Shown here piece by piece: positions 26,515-36,256 of a stretch of 64,000 nt of DNA; position 1 is the stretch's first letter; each line of letters starts with the position of its first letter. The notes below the pieces were generated by a model, which made no database searches, had not been told where the DNA came from, and was given only the letters and a program-made list of their open reading frames with translations. The translations under genes were made by a program, and so were the position numbers. This DNA is from Cyclobacteriaceae bacterium (GTDB lineage Bacteria; Bacteroidota; Bacteroidia; Cytophagales; Cyclobacteriaceae): assembly GCA_019638235.1 (NCBI GenBank), contig JAHBUE010000001.1:2218492-2282491 (forward strand), written 5' to 3'.

Positions 26515-27621
26515 ATGATGATATCCCGATTTACGTTTGCTATTACTTCATTATTGATAATTGCTTCCTGCACTACCAGGAAGGAAGAACAGGCCGAAGT
26601 TGTGTATGATGAAGCCGCAGACACACTGAAGTATGCCAATGAAAAGCACATCCGCAACCTGCGTCAGCTTACGTTTGGTGGCGACAATGCCGAAGCCTAC
26701 TGGAGTTTCGATAACACAAAACTTGTGTTTCAATCCAACAACAAGGCCTGGGGTATTGAGTGCGACCATATTTTTTACACTACCGTTGGCGTTGATAACC
26801 TGAAGGATAACAAACCCACTATGTTGAGTAACGGGTTGGGCAGAACAACGTGTTCGTATTTTTTAAAAGGCGACACAACGGTTGTGTTTGCTTCTACACA
26901 CCTCGGTGGTAATGCATGTCCTGAAGACCCTGAACGCGTTCCGGGTGGTAAATACCTTTGGCCTATTTTTCCCACGTATGATATTTTTGTTGCCGACCTG
27001 AACGGCAATATCCTGAAACAGTTAACCACTGAAACCGGCTACGATGCAGAAGCCACTGTATCTCCGAAAGGAGATAAGATTGTATTCACCTCTACACGCA
27101 ATGGCGACCTTGATCTCTACACCATGAACATTGACGGCAGCGATGTGAAACAAATCACCTTTGACCTTGGCTATGATGGCGGTGCGTTCTTTTCACCCGA
27201 TGGAAGTAAAATTGTTTTCCGCGCTTCGCGCCCCAAAACTGAAGAAGAGATTGCCGAATACAAAGGTTATTTATCGAAAGGCTTAGTAGCACCTGCCAAT
27301 ATGGAGATCTACATCTGCAATGCCGATGGTTCAGACCTTCGCCAGGTTACAAATCTTGGCAAAGCCAACTGGGCGCCTTTTTACCATCCTTCCGGTGAAA
27401 AAATAGTATTCTCTTCCAATCATCATGGCGAGCGTGGCTTCCAGTTTAACCTGTTTATGATTAATGAAGATGGCAGCGGGTTAGAGCAACTAACATACGA
27501 TACGGTGTTCGATTCCTTCCCCATGTTTTCGTATGACGGAAAGCACCTCGTATTTTCCTCAAATCGCCATAATGGCGGCACCCGCGACACCAACCTGTTC
27601 GTGGCCGAATGGGTTGATTAA
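26515..27621 (+). CDS. TolB-like beta-propeller lipoprotein
   Basis: 368 residues from the ATG at 26515. The N-terminus MMISRFTFAITSLLIIASC is a lipoprotein signal with the lipobox ending at Cys. The rest is a WD40-like PD40/TolB propeller with repeated blades such as VSPKGDKIVFTSTRNGDLDL, FSPDGSKIVFRASR, HPSGEKIVFSSNHHG and SYDGKHLVFSSNRHN, the last strand carrying the SSNR-type end. It is anchored in the outer or inner membrane facing the periplasm. Binding partner unknown; there are no Tol-Pal genes nearby. A longer frame from 26362 exists but would bury the signal peptide, so it was rejected. A strong terminator follows at 27645. Confidence 0.87.
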   Translation: MMISRFTFAITSLLIIASCTTRKEEQAEVVYDEAADTLKYANEKHIRNLRQLTFGGDNAEAYWSFDNTKLVFQSNNKAWGIECDHIFYTTVGVDNLKDNKPTMLSNGLGRTTCSYFLKGDTTVVFASTHLGGNACPEDPERVPGGKYLWPIFPTYDIFVADLNGNILKQLTTETGYDAEATVSPKGDKIVFTSTRNGDLDLYTMNIDGSDVKQITFDLGYDGGAFFSPDGSKIVFRASRPKTEEEIAEYKGYLSKGLVAPANMEIYICNADGSDLRQVTNLGKANWAPFYHPSGEKIVFSSNHHGERGFQFNLFMINEDGSGLEQLTYDTVFDSFPMFSYDGKHLVFSSNRHNGGTRDTNLFVAEWVD

Positions 27622-27644
27622 TCTTACATAGGTCAGGTTACAGT

Positions 27645-27680
27645 AAACGGGGCGTTTGACCAAACGCCCCGTTTGTTTAA
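27645..27680 (+). terminator. Strong intrinsic terminator
   Basis: Thirteen-base perfect stem AAACGGGGCGTTT (27645-27657) and AAACGCCCCGTTT (27662-27674) with loop GACC, 23 bp after the TolB-like stop. Confidence 0.92.
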
Positions 27681-27712
27681 TTTGCAGGCTCAAATCTTTA
27701 ACACATACTGCC

Positions 27713-28147
27713 ATGAAAGGCTTTTTTGAGCATCAATACCTCTCCTTTAAAAAGAATCACCTCAAGCACTTGCTGGCATTGGCTAATGCCGATGGAAACA
27801 TCCACGAAAAGGAATTGGTGCTTTTGTTTAAAATAGGGAAGAAGTACGGTCTTAAAGACTGGCAGGTACAAAACTTAGTGGACAGTAAGGAGAAATTTGA
27901 ACTGAATATCCCCGATAACTTCAACGACAGGATGAACCTGTTGTATGATTTAATCCTGATGGTTTATGCCGATGGCGTGGTTGAGAAAAGGGAAATAGCT
28001 TTCTGCGAAGATGTGGCCATCCGGTTCAGCATGAAGAAAGGCGTTGTAAAATGGTTGCTCGAAAATTTTGAGAAAGGCACACCACCGCCTCCCGATGAAT
28101 GGGAGGAAATTAAAGAACAGGCGCTTGAAAAGTTTTCAGTTGCTTAG
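27713..28147 (+). CDS. TerB-like small helical protein
   Basis: 144 residues. The segment HLLALANADGNIHEKELVLLFKIGKKYGL and the repeat-like LILMVYADGVVEKREIAFCED match the TerB/DjlA-type helical fold, in which acidic A-D-G loops can bind metal. Cytoplasmic, no signal peptide. TerB relatives occur in tellurite resistance and stress systems, but stand-alone copies have no fixed function. The ATG at 27713 (MKGFFEHQYLSF) was chosen; a frame from 27656 would overlap the preceding terminator. It overlaps the convergent ClC gene by 4 bp. Confidence 0.78.
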   Translation: MKGFFEHQYLSFKKNHLKHLLALANADGNIHEKELVLLFKIGKKYGLKDWQVQNLVDSKEKFELNIPDNFNDRMNLLYDLILMVYADGVVEKREIAFCEDVAIRFSMKKGVVKWLLENFEKGTPPPPDEWEEIKEQALEKFSVA

Positions 28148-29925
28148 TGAACGGATTTTTCAATCAGTTCGCTGCGATACTTATTGAAGATAGATGATTT
28201 TGAAATGAACCCCACGTATTTGCCCAGACGTGTAACGGGTAAATTCCAGGAGTCGGTAGAGTCAAATTTTTTCATTACTTCATCCATCGATTCACCCTCC
28301 TCGATAATGGCGGGTGGTTTTCGCATGAGTTCTTTTACAACAATTTTATCGTACAGTTCCGTGTTGAACATAATCTCCCGGATGGCGTTGAGTTCAATTA
28401 CACCGGTTAGTTTACCTTCTTCATTTATTACCGGAAAAATATTCCGGGTGGTTTTTTCAATAATACCTATCAGGTCGCGCAACTGCGCTGTTTCTACTAC
28501 GGGCTGAAAATTTGTTTCAGTCAGTTTTGACAGGGATAAATCAGACAGGATTTTTTTATCACGGTCATGAATAATTGCAGCGCCCCTTTGTGCAAGTTTT
28601 ATGCTCTCAATGGATTCAGGCTCAATAAACCTGGACACCGTATAACTGATGGAAGCAACAATCATCAGCGGAATCATTAGTCCGTAACCACCGGTAACTT
28701 CTGCGATAAGGAATATAGCCGTTAGAGGTGCGTGCATAACCCCGCTCATAACTCCGGCCATAGCTACGAGGGTAAAATTACTTTCGGGTAATTTTCCAAA
28801 ACCTGAAAGATTAACGAAACGCGAAAATAAAAAACCAAGAAAAGCTCCCGTCATCAATGATGGCGCAAAGTTACCACCATTGCCACCGCTACTAATGGTT
28901 GCCGCTACCGCAAAAGTTTTAATCAGCATAATGCTGCCAATAAACAAGAGTACCAACCACTCATTTGTGATAAAGTCTTTGAGAATACTCGCATTCAACA
29001 GACTTTGTGTGTCATTCTGCGAAAGCGCAATTACGCTGGTGTATCCTTCGCCAAAAAGAGGTGGGAAAAGAAGAATGAGTACTGCCAATATTCCACCAGC
29101 TATACATACTTTTAAATAAGGATTTTTGCGCTGAGCAAACCAGGTATCCACCTTTAAAAATGTGCGTGAGTGATAAGTGGCAAGTAAGCCGGCTGCTATT
29201 CCCAGGAGAATGTAAAACGGAGTGTTGTAAAAGTTAAAGGGTATCTGCGTTTTGAACGATAGCAGGATGCCGTCTTGTAAAATTATATTGGAGCATAGTG
29301 CGCCAACGGCCGAGGCAATAATGAGCGGTATGAACGCAGTGGCGCTGATATCAAGCAGCAGGATTTCAATCGCAAAAAGAACTCCGGCAATGGGTGCATT
29401 AAATGCTGCCGCAATGCCGGCTGCCGCTCCGCAGGAAAGTAACAGTGTGCGTTGCCGGTAGTTCAGGCGGTAGGTGCGGGCGTAGTTTGAGCCGATGGCC
29501 GAGCCGGTTGTGGCAATGGGTGCTTCCAAACCGGACGATCCGCCAAAGCCAATAGTAATTGCACTGGTAATGAGGTGAGCTACCATGTGGAATGGAGCCA
29601 TTAAACTTGATTTCCGCGTAATAGCAAAGAGTATGTACGATGTGCCTTTGTCGAAGGTGCCTTTATGGAAACGCTGCACATAAAGAACAGTAATCAGCAA
29701 TCCTGTAAACGGAAGAAACAAGTACAACCAGAGTTGAAAAGGCAGGTTATAATCGCGGGTAATCAGCTCATAAATGAGGTGTACAAGCGATTTCAGTAAC
29801 ACCGCAGCAAGACCTGCAGTAAGCCCCACCAATATGCTGGACAGGATAAAAAACTGCCGTTCGCTCAACCGACTTTGAAGCCAGTTAAGCAGCAAGGTAT
29901 GCTTGCTAATCCATGTGTTTGTCAT
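28144..29925 (-). CDS. ClC-type chloride channel/antiporter with CBS domains
   Basis: 593 residues: an integral membrane ClC core of about 430 residues followed by two CBS domains (from about residue 450; FPVINEEGKLTGVIELNAIR and NLPVTRLGKYVGFISKSSIF). Selectivity-filter motifs are GLEAP, with the gating Glu, in GGSSGLEAPIATTGSAIG, and GNFAP in GGNGGNFAPSLMTGAFLG. The usual first GSGIP motif is diverged (KGTSYILF). It moves chloride or another anion, often with proton exchange. CBS domains may sense adenine nucleotides. Single-gene unit. Confidence 0.92.
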   Translation of the reverse strand: MTNTWISKHTLLLNWLQSRLSERQFFILSSILVGLTAGLAAVLLKSLVHLIYELITRDYNLPFQLWLYLFLPFTGLLITVLYVQRFHKGTFDKGTSYILFAITRKSSLMAPFHMVAHLITSAITIGFGGSSGLEAPIATTGSAIGSNYARTYRLNYRQRTLLLSCGAAAGIAAAFNAPIAGVLFAIEILLLDISATAFIPLIIASAVGALCSNIILQDGILLSFKTQIPFNFYNTPFYILLGIAAGLLATYHSRTFLKVDTWFAQRKNPYLKVCIAGGILAVLILLFPPLFGEGYTSVIALSQNDTQSLLNASILKDFITNEWLVLLFIGSIMLIKTFAVAATISSGGNGGNFAPSLMTGAFLGFLFSRFVNLSGFGKLPESNFTLVAMAGVMSGVMHAPLTAIFLIAEVTGGYGLMIPLMIVASISYTVSRFIEPESIESIKLAQRGAAIIHDRDKKILSDLSLSKLTETNFQPVVETAQLRDLIGIIEKTTRNIFPVINEEGKLTGVIELNAIREIMFNTELYDKIVVKELMRKPPAIIEEGESMDEVMKKFDSTDSWNLPVTRLGKYVGFISKSSIFNKYRSELIEKSVH

Positions 29926-30098
29926 CCTGATTTATCTTGCAATAGCCAATAAACCTGCCTGTATGTTTCTAAAGTGGTATAACTCGAAAAATAGACCATC
30001 CATGTTAATAATCAAAAAAACGTATAACCCTTGAGTGGTTCGCTCAAGGTTGTTTAACTTTGATAGAATTTTTACACAAGGCTTTAATCAACGTGGGT

Positions 30099-31529
30099 AT
30101 GAACGATGAATTCAGAAAACTTACTACGCAGGAGAAGGCCCTGCGTATTAACCTGAGCAGAGATGTGTACGGTTCTTTTGCTGAAATAGGCGCAGGGCAG
30201 GAGGTAGCGGCAAACTTCTTTAAGGCGGGTGGCGCCTCTGGCACAATAGCCAAAACCATGTCTGCCTACGATATGAAGTTTAGCGATGCCATCTACGGGC
30301 ATTGTGAACGATACGTTTGCGAGCCGCGCCTGATGAAAATGCTCGACCACGAATACCCGTTATTAGCCGAACGGCTTCCGCACCGAATAGAAACAACTAA
30401 ATTCTTTGCCTTTGCCAACACCGTTGAGGTGTTGAATTTCGAGCGCACCAACCAGGCGCATGGCTGGATAGGGGTGCGTTTTCAATTGCAACCGAAAGCC
30501 GATTACAACGATTGTGTGATACATGTTAAAATGTATGACAACGACCCCCTGCAACAGCAATATGCGTTAGGTATTGTTGGCGTAAACCTGATTTATGCGT
30601 GTACATACTTTACTGATCCCGAACAGATACTTATGTCGCTGTTGGATGGGTTGCATGGCAAGCGTATTGAAATTGATATGTTCCGGCTTACCGGCCCTGA
30701 TTTTAAGCATGTGGATAACCGGTTGATGGCGCTGAAATTAGTGAAGAATGGGTTTACACGCGCGGCCATGTTTGGCCCGGATGGCGAAGTAATGCAACCC
30801 TCTGACGAATTGTATAAAAAGAATATCCTTGTACTGCGTGGCCGTTTTCGCCCGCCTACACACGTTAATGTTGACATGCTGTTGGCCGCACGGAGGAAAT
30901 TCAAGCACGAACCGGACGTTGACCGATCCAATATTGTAGTGTTAACGGAATTGACGCTGAATGACCTGAGCACGGACGGCACCATTGATGAAACAGATTT
31001 TCTGCACCGTGCCGATATTATATGCTCGTTAGGGCAGAACGTGCTGATCTCAAATTACTTTGAATACTATCGCTTAGTGGATTACCTGTCGCGTATTACG
31101 CGAGGGAAAAAGATCGGGATTATCATGGGGATTAATGCACTTCAGAAAGTTTTTGACGAGAAAACGTATGTAAATACCCGTGGCGGTATTTTAGAGTGTT
31201 TTGCTTCTTTATTCGGAACAAACGTAAAACTTTACATCTATCCCGCCCTTATCCGCGACACGGCTGATATTATGACACTTGAAGATTTTGAAGAAGATTT
31301 ACCCGTTAACCTGATAAACCTGTTCAGGTACCTTATGGATAACAATAAGCTGGAAGATATTAAGAACGCAAACACCAAAAACCTGCATATTATTTCTGAC
31401 CATGTGTTAGCCATGATTAAGAATGGACAAACCGGTTGGGAAAAATATGTTCCACACAAGGTAGAGGAAGCTATCAAAGAGCGCGGACTGTTTGATTACC
31501 AGTCATCTGCGGGAGTAACAGTTTCTTAA
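30099..31529 (+). CDS. Conserved protein of unknown function
   Basis: About 476 residues, soluble, no signal peptide. I recognise it as a family conserved in bacteria (N-terminal LRINLSRDVYGSFAEIGAGQ, then GGASGTIAKTMSAYDMKFSD) but know no tested function; database names for relatives are inconsistent. Other conserved-looking blocks are NFERTNQAHGWIGVRFQLQP and RGRFRPPTHVNVDML. No nucleotide-binding loop or metal motif is obvious. The ATG at 30099 is preferred; the frame is open back to a TTG at 30060, which would add MIEFLHKALINVG. It converges with the symporter gene, overlapping by 4 bp. Confidence 0.8.
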   Translation: MNDEFRKLTTQEKALRINLSRDVYGSFAEIGAGQEVAANFFKAGGASGTIAKTMSAYDMKFSDAIYGHCERYVCEPRLMKMLDHEYPLLAERLPHRIETTKFFAFANTVEVLNFERTNQAHGWIGVRFQLQPKADYNDCVIHVKMYDNDPLQQQYALGIVGVNLIYACTYFTDPEQILMSLLDGLHGKRIEIDMFRLTGPDFKHVDNRLMALKLVKNGFTRAAMFGPDGEVMQPSDELYKKNILVLRGRFRPPTHVNVDMLLAARRKFKHEPDVDRSNIVVLTELTLNDLSTDGTIDETDFLHRADIICSLGQNVLISNYFEYYRLVDYLSRITRGKKIGIIMGINALQKVFDEKTYVNTRGGILECFASLFGTNVKLYIYPALIRDTADIMTLEDFEEDLPVNLINLFRYLMDNNKLEDIKNANTKNLHIISDHVLAMIKNGQTGWEKYVPHKVEEAIKERGLFDYQSSAGVTVS

Positions 31530-32920
31530 CCTTCTTTCGCTTTCAGGTCGCTAAAGTATCGTCTTGCTTCCTTCATTACTTTTGGCGCCAGCATAAAGCC
31601 CGATAGCATAGTGGGTATGGCCATTAAGGCAAAAGCAATATCAATTACGCCCACCACATCGGCTAATGAGGCTACCGCTCCCCAAACAATGGTGAGTAAA
31701 TAAATGTAGATATACATTTTGCTGGCTTTTACCCCAACCAAAAATGACAACGCCTTGCTTCCATAATAGTTATAAGAGAACAGGGAGGTAACAGCAAAGA
31801 AGAACGCGCAGGTTAATAAGATATAATTACCAATTCCCGGCAAGGAGCTTTCAAAGGCAACAGACGTTAACGTTACGCCATTTGCTTCTGACGTTTGCCA
31901 AACACCGGTAACAATAATAATCAGCGCGGTAAGTGTACAAACAAGCAAGGTATCAATAGCCGGGCTTAGCATAGAAACCAATCCTTCGCGTACAGGCTCC
32001 GTACTTTTTGATGCACCGAGCGCCATAGGTGCAGTGCCAATGCCGGCTTCATTTGAAAACGAAGCTCTGCGAACACCTATTACAATCAATCCGCCTATTA
32101 TGCCGCCCAATGCAGATTCTCCCCTGAAATTGTTTGCAGTGAAAGCATCCGTAATAATCAGCCATAAACTTGACGGAACCTTTTCAATATGCACGGCCAG
32201 TATAAACATAGCCGTTATAAAATAGAGGATAGTCATTAACGGAACCATTTTACCTGCCCAACTGCCTATGCGCTGAATACCGCCAAGCACTACAATGGCA
32301 GTTATAGTCATCATCACTAACCCGATTGTAAATTTTAATGTGTTTACCGTTATACCGGCAAATGCAATAGTTGAATCTTTGAATGTGGCTTCGCTAAAAC
32401 CAATATCAACAATTACTTGTGTAAGTTGATTGGCCTGGAAAATTGGCAGGCAGCCAATCATACAACAAAAACTAAACAAGGCAGCCAGCGGATACCACTT
32501 CTTGCCTAACCCTTCGCGGATAACATACATGGGGCCGCCTTGTATTTCGCCAGCCGAATCTTTGCCACGAAACATAACAGCCAATGTGCTGGTAAAAAAA
32601 TTTGACGACATGCCCACAATAGCCGTAACCCACATCCAGAAAAGCGCTCCGGGGCCGCCCATATAAATGGCAAGCGCAACACCTGAAATATTACCCATAC
32701 CAACTGTTGAAGCAAGGTTGGTAGACAGCGCCTCATAAGGTTTTATCTGTCCGGGATCGTTGGGGTTACTGTACTTGCCACGAAGTATCTGGATGGCATG
32801 TACAAAATATTTGTACTGAATGAAACGGGAATAAATCAGGAACCCTACACCCCCAAAAATTATCAGGAAGAGTACCGGTGTCCATATAAAAGTGGCGAGC
32901 CAGGCAATAAATTCACTCAT
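31526..32920 (-). CDS. Alanine/glycine:cation symporter (AGCS family)
   Basis: 464-residue multi-pass membrane protein taking up alanine or glycine with Na+. Family stretches are STNLASTVGMGNISGVALAI, GGPGALFWMWVTAIVGMSSN, RGKDSAGEIQGGPMYVIREG, and RRASFSNEAGIGTAPMALGA. About ten to eleven membrane segments are apparent. Length is typical. The upstream 357 bp are shared with topA in a divergent arrangement. Confidence 0.94.
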   Translation of the reverse strand: MSEFIAWLATFIWTPVLFLIIFGGVGFLIYSRFIQYKYFVHAIQILRGKYSNPNDPGQIKPYEALSTNLASTVGMGNISGVALAIYMGGPGALFWMWVTAIVGMSSNFFTSTLAVMFRGKDSAGEIQGGPMYVIREGLGKKWYPLAALFSFCCMIGCLPIFQANQLTQVIVDIGFSEATFKDSTIAFAGITVNTLKFTIGLVMMTITAIVVLGGIQRIGSWAGKMVPLMTILYFITAMFILAVHIEKVPSSLWLIITDAFTANNFRGESALGGIIGGLIVIGVRRASFSNEAGIGTAPMALGASKSTEPVREGLVSMLSPAIDTLLVCTLTALIIIVTGVWQTSEANGVTLTSVAFESSLPGIGNYILLTCAFFFAVTSLFSYNYYGSKALSFLVGVKASKMYIYIYLLTIVWGAVASLADVVGVIDIAFALMAIPTMLSGFMLAPKVMKEARRYFSDLKAKEG

Positions 32921-33277
32921 CGAACAAATTTTAAGCGCTCAAAATAAGCAAATAATGTTACATGCATCTAAAAAGTATATAAAGTGTGCATACATAGCCG
33001 TTTTAGTGGTTTTTGCCGGAGCACTTAAAAAAAACTCTATGAATAATATAGAGCCCGAAAATTTATGTGCCTATCGTTGTTAAAAAATAAGAATCAAACA
33101 CCTTCTAACAGTATTGTTTATCAATGCGTTAAACCATGTTTACCCTGTTATGTTCAGACGCATAAATTACTCGGTTGAGATGCCCGTGTTTATGATACTG
33201 AACAGCTCGCGTGCTTCATCTCAAATTTGATTTTTTAAAAAATTGCAGATATTTGGAGCTTTTGATTTAAGGCAGAC
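32921..33277. other. Divergent intergenic region between the symporter and topA
   Basis: 357 bp without a convincing gene. It includes an 8-base inverted repeat TTGAGATG (33175-33182) and CATCTCAA (33217-33224), and the probable topA promoter at 33226-33255. A 42-codon frame from 32955 to 33083 has one hydrophobic segment but nothing else to support it. Confidence 0.6.
33226..33255 (+). promoter_or_regulatory. Putative topA promoter
   Basis: TTTG at 33226-33229, an 18-nt spacer, then GATATTTG at 33248-33255, which matches seven of eight bases of the Bacteroidota consensus TTTG / TAnnTTTG. It lies 22 bp before the ATG. Confidence 0.55.
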
Positions 33278-35767
33278 ATGGGAAAGAACCTTGTAATAGT
33301 AGAATCTCCGGCAAAAGCAAAGACGATTGAAGGCTATCTTGGAAAAGATTTCAAAGTAGCTTCCAGCATGGGACATGTGCGCGATTTGCCAAAGGGTAGT
33401 GGTGCAATTGATGTTGAAAATGGATTTGAACCAACGTATGAAATCAGCCCGGATAAAAAGGATGTTATCAAAACGTTGAAGAAGTTAGCCGAAGATGCCG
33501 AGATGGTTTACCTCGCAAGCGATGAAGACCGAGAAGGAGAGGCCATTGCATGGCATTTAAAAGAATCACTCGACCTGAGCGATAAGAAAACCCGCAGAAT
33601 AGTTTTTACTGAAATTACCAAGAAGGCGATATTGAACGCACTCGAAAATCCGCGTGGCATTGATGTTGATTTGGTTAACGCTCAACAAGCGCGCAGGGTA
33701 CTCGATAGGTTAGTAGGCTACGAACTTTCGCCTATACTTTGGAAAAAAGTAAAAACCGGTTTGTCGGCAGGGCGTGTGCAATCCGTTGCAGTACGACTTG
33801 TAGTTGAACGCGAACGCGAAATCACCGACTTCAAAGCTAAATCTGCCTTTCGTGTTACTGCGCAATTTGATTTAGGAAAAGGCAAACAATTACAGGCCGA
33901 GTTGCCCGAACGTTTTGATACCGAAGAGGAAGCACTTGAGTTTCTTGAAGCGTGCAAGGGCGCTGCATTTACAATAGGCGATTTACAAACCAAGCCTTTA
34001 AAGCGTTCGCCTGCACCTCCGTTTACTACGTCTACCTTGCAGCAAGAGGCTTCGCGCAAACTTAGCTTTTCAGTTACACAAACTATGGTGGTAGCGCAAA
34101 AGCTGTACGAAGCTGGTAAGATAAGCTACATGCGTACCGACTCCGTAAACCTTTCGGATGAGGCGCGACAAGGTGCAAAGAAACAAATTGAAGGAGCCTA
34201 CGGAACTGAGTTTGTAAATCTGCGTCAGTACAAAACAAAGTCGTCAGGTGCTCAAGAGGCACACGAAGCCATTCGCCCTACCGATTTTTCGGTTCTTAAT
34301 CCCGGAATGGACCGTAACGCCCAGCGCTTGTATGAATTAATCTGGAAACGTGCCCTTGCTTCGCAGATGGCCGATGCTGAATTGGAGAAGACAACCGCCA
34401 CGATTGATATTTCTACCAATCCGCGAAAGCTTATAGCAACCGGTGAGGTTATAAAATTTCAGGGTTTTCTGTCTGTATATATGGAGTCGGGCGATGATGA
34501 AGATGATGAGCAGAATGGAAAAGTATTGCCGCCTTTAACCGTTGGCCAAAAGTTAACATTAGAGGAACTTGTTGCCCGTCAGACATTTTCAAGAAATCCG
34601 CCACGCTATACGGAAGCAAGTTTGGTGAAGAAATTAGAAGAATTGGGAATCGGTCGGCCGTCAACTTATGCGCCAACTATTTCGACTATCCAAAAGCGCG
34701 GCTATGTAGTGAAAGAAAGCAGGGAAGGTGTTGAGCGTGCGTATAAAGTTTTCAAGTTAGCTAATGATGCTGTTTCCAAAAATGAAGAAACAGAAATAAC
34801 CGGTGCAGAGAAGAACAAGTTGTTCCCTACCAATATCGCTATGGTGGTTACTGATTTTTTGGTTGACCATTTTCCTGATGTTACCGATTACTCCTTTACT
34901 TCGGAAATTGAACAGGAGTTTGACGAGATTGCTATGGGCAAACTTGAGTGGCATAAGATGTTGGATAATTTCTATTTGCCATTCCATAAAAAAGTTAAGA
35001 AGACCGAGCAGGTTGAGCGTTCATCAGTAAGTAAAAACAAAGAACTTGGTGTTGACCCGAAAACCGGTAAGAATGTTTATGTGAAGTTGGGTAAGTTTGG
35101 TGCCTACGTGCAGGTAGGCGAAAACCCGGATGATAACGGGGGGGAGAAACCAAAATTCGCGAGCCTTCGTCCGGGGCAGTTTATTGAGAACATTACCCTT
35201 GAAGATGCGCTTGAGTTATTGAAAATGCCACGCCAGATGGGCGAGTTTGAAGAAGGCCCGGTGGTGGTAAATATTGGTCGTTTTGGCCCCTATGTATTGC
35301 ACGATAAAAAGTTTGTGTCTATTCCGAAAGAAGAAGACCCCTATACCATTACACTTGACCGCGCTATTGAGCTGATTAAAAACAAGCGCATAGCGGATGC
35401 CAACAAACTGATAAAAGCATTTGATGAGAATCCGGATATACAGGTGCTTAACGGGCGGTTTGGGCCGTACATCAAGGCAGGAAAAAAGAATGTAAAAATT
35501 CCGAAAGATAAAGTTCCGGCAGAGTTGACATTGGAAGAATGTGTTGCCCTTGCAGATGCTACACCAGAGAAGAAGGGGAGATGGGGACGTTTTGCTGCAA
35601 AGAAAACCGAAGAAACTCCGACTGCAACTGCAACCCCCGTTGCGAAGAAAGCCCCGGCCAGGAAAACAGCTACAAAAAAGCCCTCTGCAAAGAAAACAGC
35701 AGCGAAAAAAACGGCTGCAAAGAAGACGACTGCAAAAAAAGTAGCAACCCGGAGGAAGAAGTCATAA
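33278..35767 (+). CDS. topA: DNA topoisomerase I (type IA) with Lys/Ala-rich tail
   Basis: 829 residues; relaxes negative supercoils. The TOPRIM domain starts at residue 1 (KNLVIVESPAKAKTIEGYLG, with YLASDEDREGEAIAWHL for metal binding). The catalytic Tyr lies in AGKISYMRTDSVNLS near residue 285. Instead of the zinc ribbons of E. coli TopA, the C-terminus has repeated TopoI-associated domains (KLGKFGAYVQVGE, VNIGRFGPYVLHDKKFVSIP, VLNGRFGPYIKAGKKNVKIP). Residues 775-829 form a Lys/Ala/Thr tail (KKTAAKKTAAKKTTAKK) of a kind known to increase processivity or DNA grip in some bacteria. Confidence 0.96.
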   Translation: MGKNLVIVESPAKAKTIEGYLGKDFKVASSMGHVRDLPKGSGAIDVENGFEPTYEISPDKKDVIKTLKKLAEDAEMVYLASDEDREGEAIAWHLKESLDLSDKKTRRIVFTEITKKAILNALENPRGIDVDLVNAQQARRVLDRLVGYELSPILWKKVKTGLSAGRVQSVAVRLVVEREREITDFKAKSAFRVTAQFDLGKGKQLQAELPERFDTEEEALEFLEACKGAAFTIGDLQTKPLKRSPAPPFTTSTLQQEASRKLSFSVTQTMVVAQKLYEAGKISYMRTDSVNLSDEARQGAKKQIEGAYGTEFVNLRQYKTKSSGAQEAHEAIRPTDFSVLNPGMDRNAQRLYELIWKRALASQMADAELEKTTATIDISTNPRKLIATGEVIKFQGFLSVYMESGDDEDDEQNGKVLPPLTVGQKLTLEELVARQTFSRNPPRYTEASLVKKLEELGIGRPSTYAPTISTIQKRGYVVKESREGVERAYKVFKLANDAVSKNEETEITGAEKNKLFPTNIAMVVTDFLVDHFPDVTDYSFTSEIEQEFDEIAMGKLEWHKMLDNFYLPFHKKVKKTEQVERSSVSKNKELGVDPKTGKNVYVKLGKFGAYVQVGENPDDNGGEKPKFASLRPGQFIENITLEDALELLKMPRQMGEFEEGPVVVNIGRFGPYVLHDKKFVSIPKEEDPYTITLDRAIELIKNKRIADANKLIKAFDENPDIQVLNGRFGPYIKAGKKNVKIPKDKVPAELTLEECVALADATPEKKGRWGRFAAKKTEETPTATATPVAKKAPARKTATKKPSAKKTAAKKTAAKKTTAKKVATRRKKS

Positions 35768-35798
35768 GCTTTTATGAATTAATCTTTAACTTTATTTT

Positions 35799-36065
35799 AT
35801 GAATAGAGTTTTTCAGTTTACTGCCGTGATTGAACAAGAACGTGATGGGCATGTTTCTTTGTGCCCTGAATTAGATATTGCCTCCCAGGGTCAGACAATT
35901 GAGGAAACGAAGGATAATTTGAAAGAAGCTGTGGGGCTTTTTTTTGAACACGCTTCTAAAGATGAGATAGGGAGCCGGTATCGTAATGAAATTTTTGTTA
36001 CCCGTTTAGAGGTTTCTGTTCTAAACTCAAGATACTTCGAGGTACCGGGGTTTGTAAAATCCTGA
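35799..36065 (+). CDS. hicB: HicB-family antitoxin
   Basis: 88 residues: FTAVIEQERDGHVSLCPELD followed by SQGQTIEETKDNLKEAVGLF is the HicB partial RNase H-like fold. No DNA-binding domain follows, as in short HicB forms. The last 14 or so residues (LNSRYFEVPGFVKS) overlap the coding frame of the HicA-like sequence downstream and may be a read-through extension. It starts 31 bp after topA. Confidence 0.85.
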   Translation: MNRVFQFTAVIEQERDGHVSLCPELDIASQGQTIEETKDNLKEAVGLFFEHASKDEIGSRYRNEIFVTRLEVSVLNSRYFEVPGFVKS

Positions 36066-36238
36066 CAGGGCATGGATTTATTATGGTTTGTCAGCGGGGA
36101 AGTCATATCGTAATGCAAAAGAAATCCGGTAATTCTACAATTACTGTTCCTGTTCCGAATCACAAAGAAGTCAGGTTGGGAACATTGCTTTCAATAATTC
36201 GTCAATCGGGTCTATCAAAATCTTTATTTGAATATTAG
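36020..36238 (+). pseudogene. hicA: HicA-like toxin sequence lacking a usual start codon
   Basis: In the frame with codons starting at 36020 the translation reads SKLKILRGTGVCKILTGHGF, then IMVCQRGSHIVMQKKSG and TITVPVPNHKEVRLGTLLSI, ending at a TAG at 36236-36238. This is the HicA dsRNA-binding-type fold with the catalytic His in RGSH. No ATG, GTG or TTG start exists between the upstream in-frame stop (35987) and the internal ATG at 36083, which would remove the first helix. The toxin is therefore either translated from a non-standard start or silenced, leaving hicB as an orphan antitoxin. Confidence 0.68.
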
Positions 36239-36256
36239 GTTTTCGCTAATTGAATA

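Noticed and set aside
32955..33083. 42-codon frame with one hydrophobic segment
   Set aside because: No binding site, no homology recognised, and it occupies the divergent promoter region.
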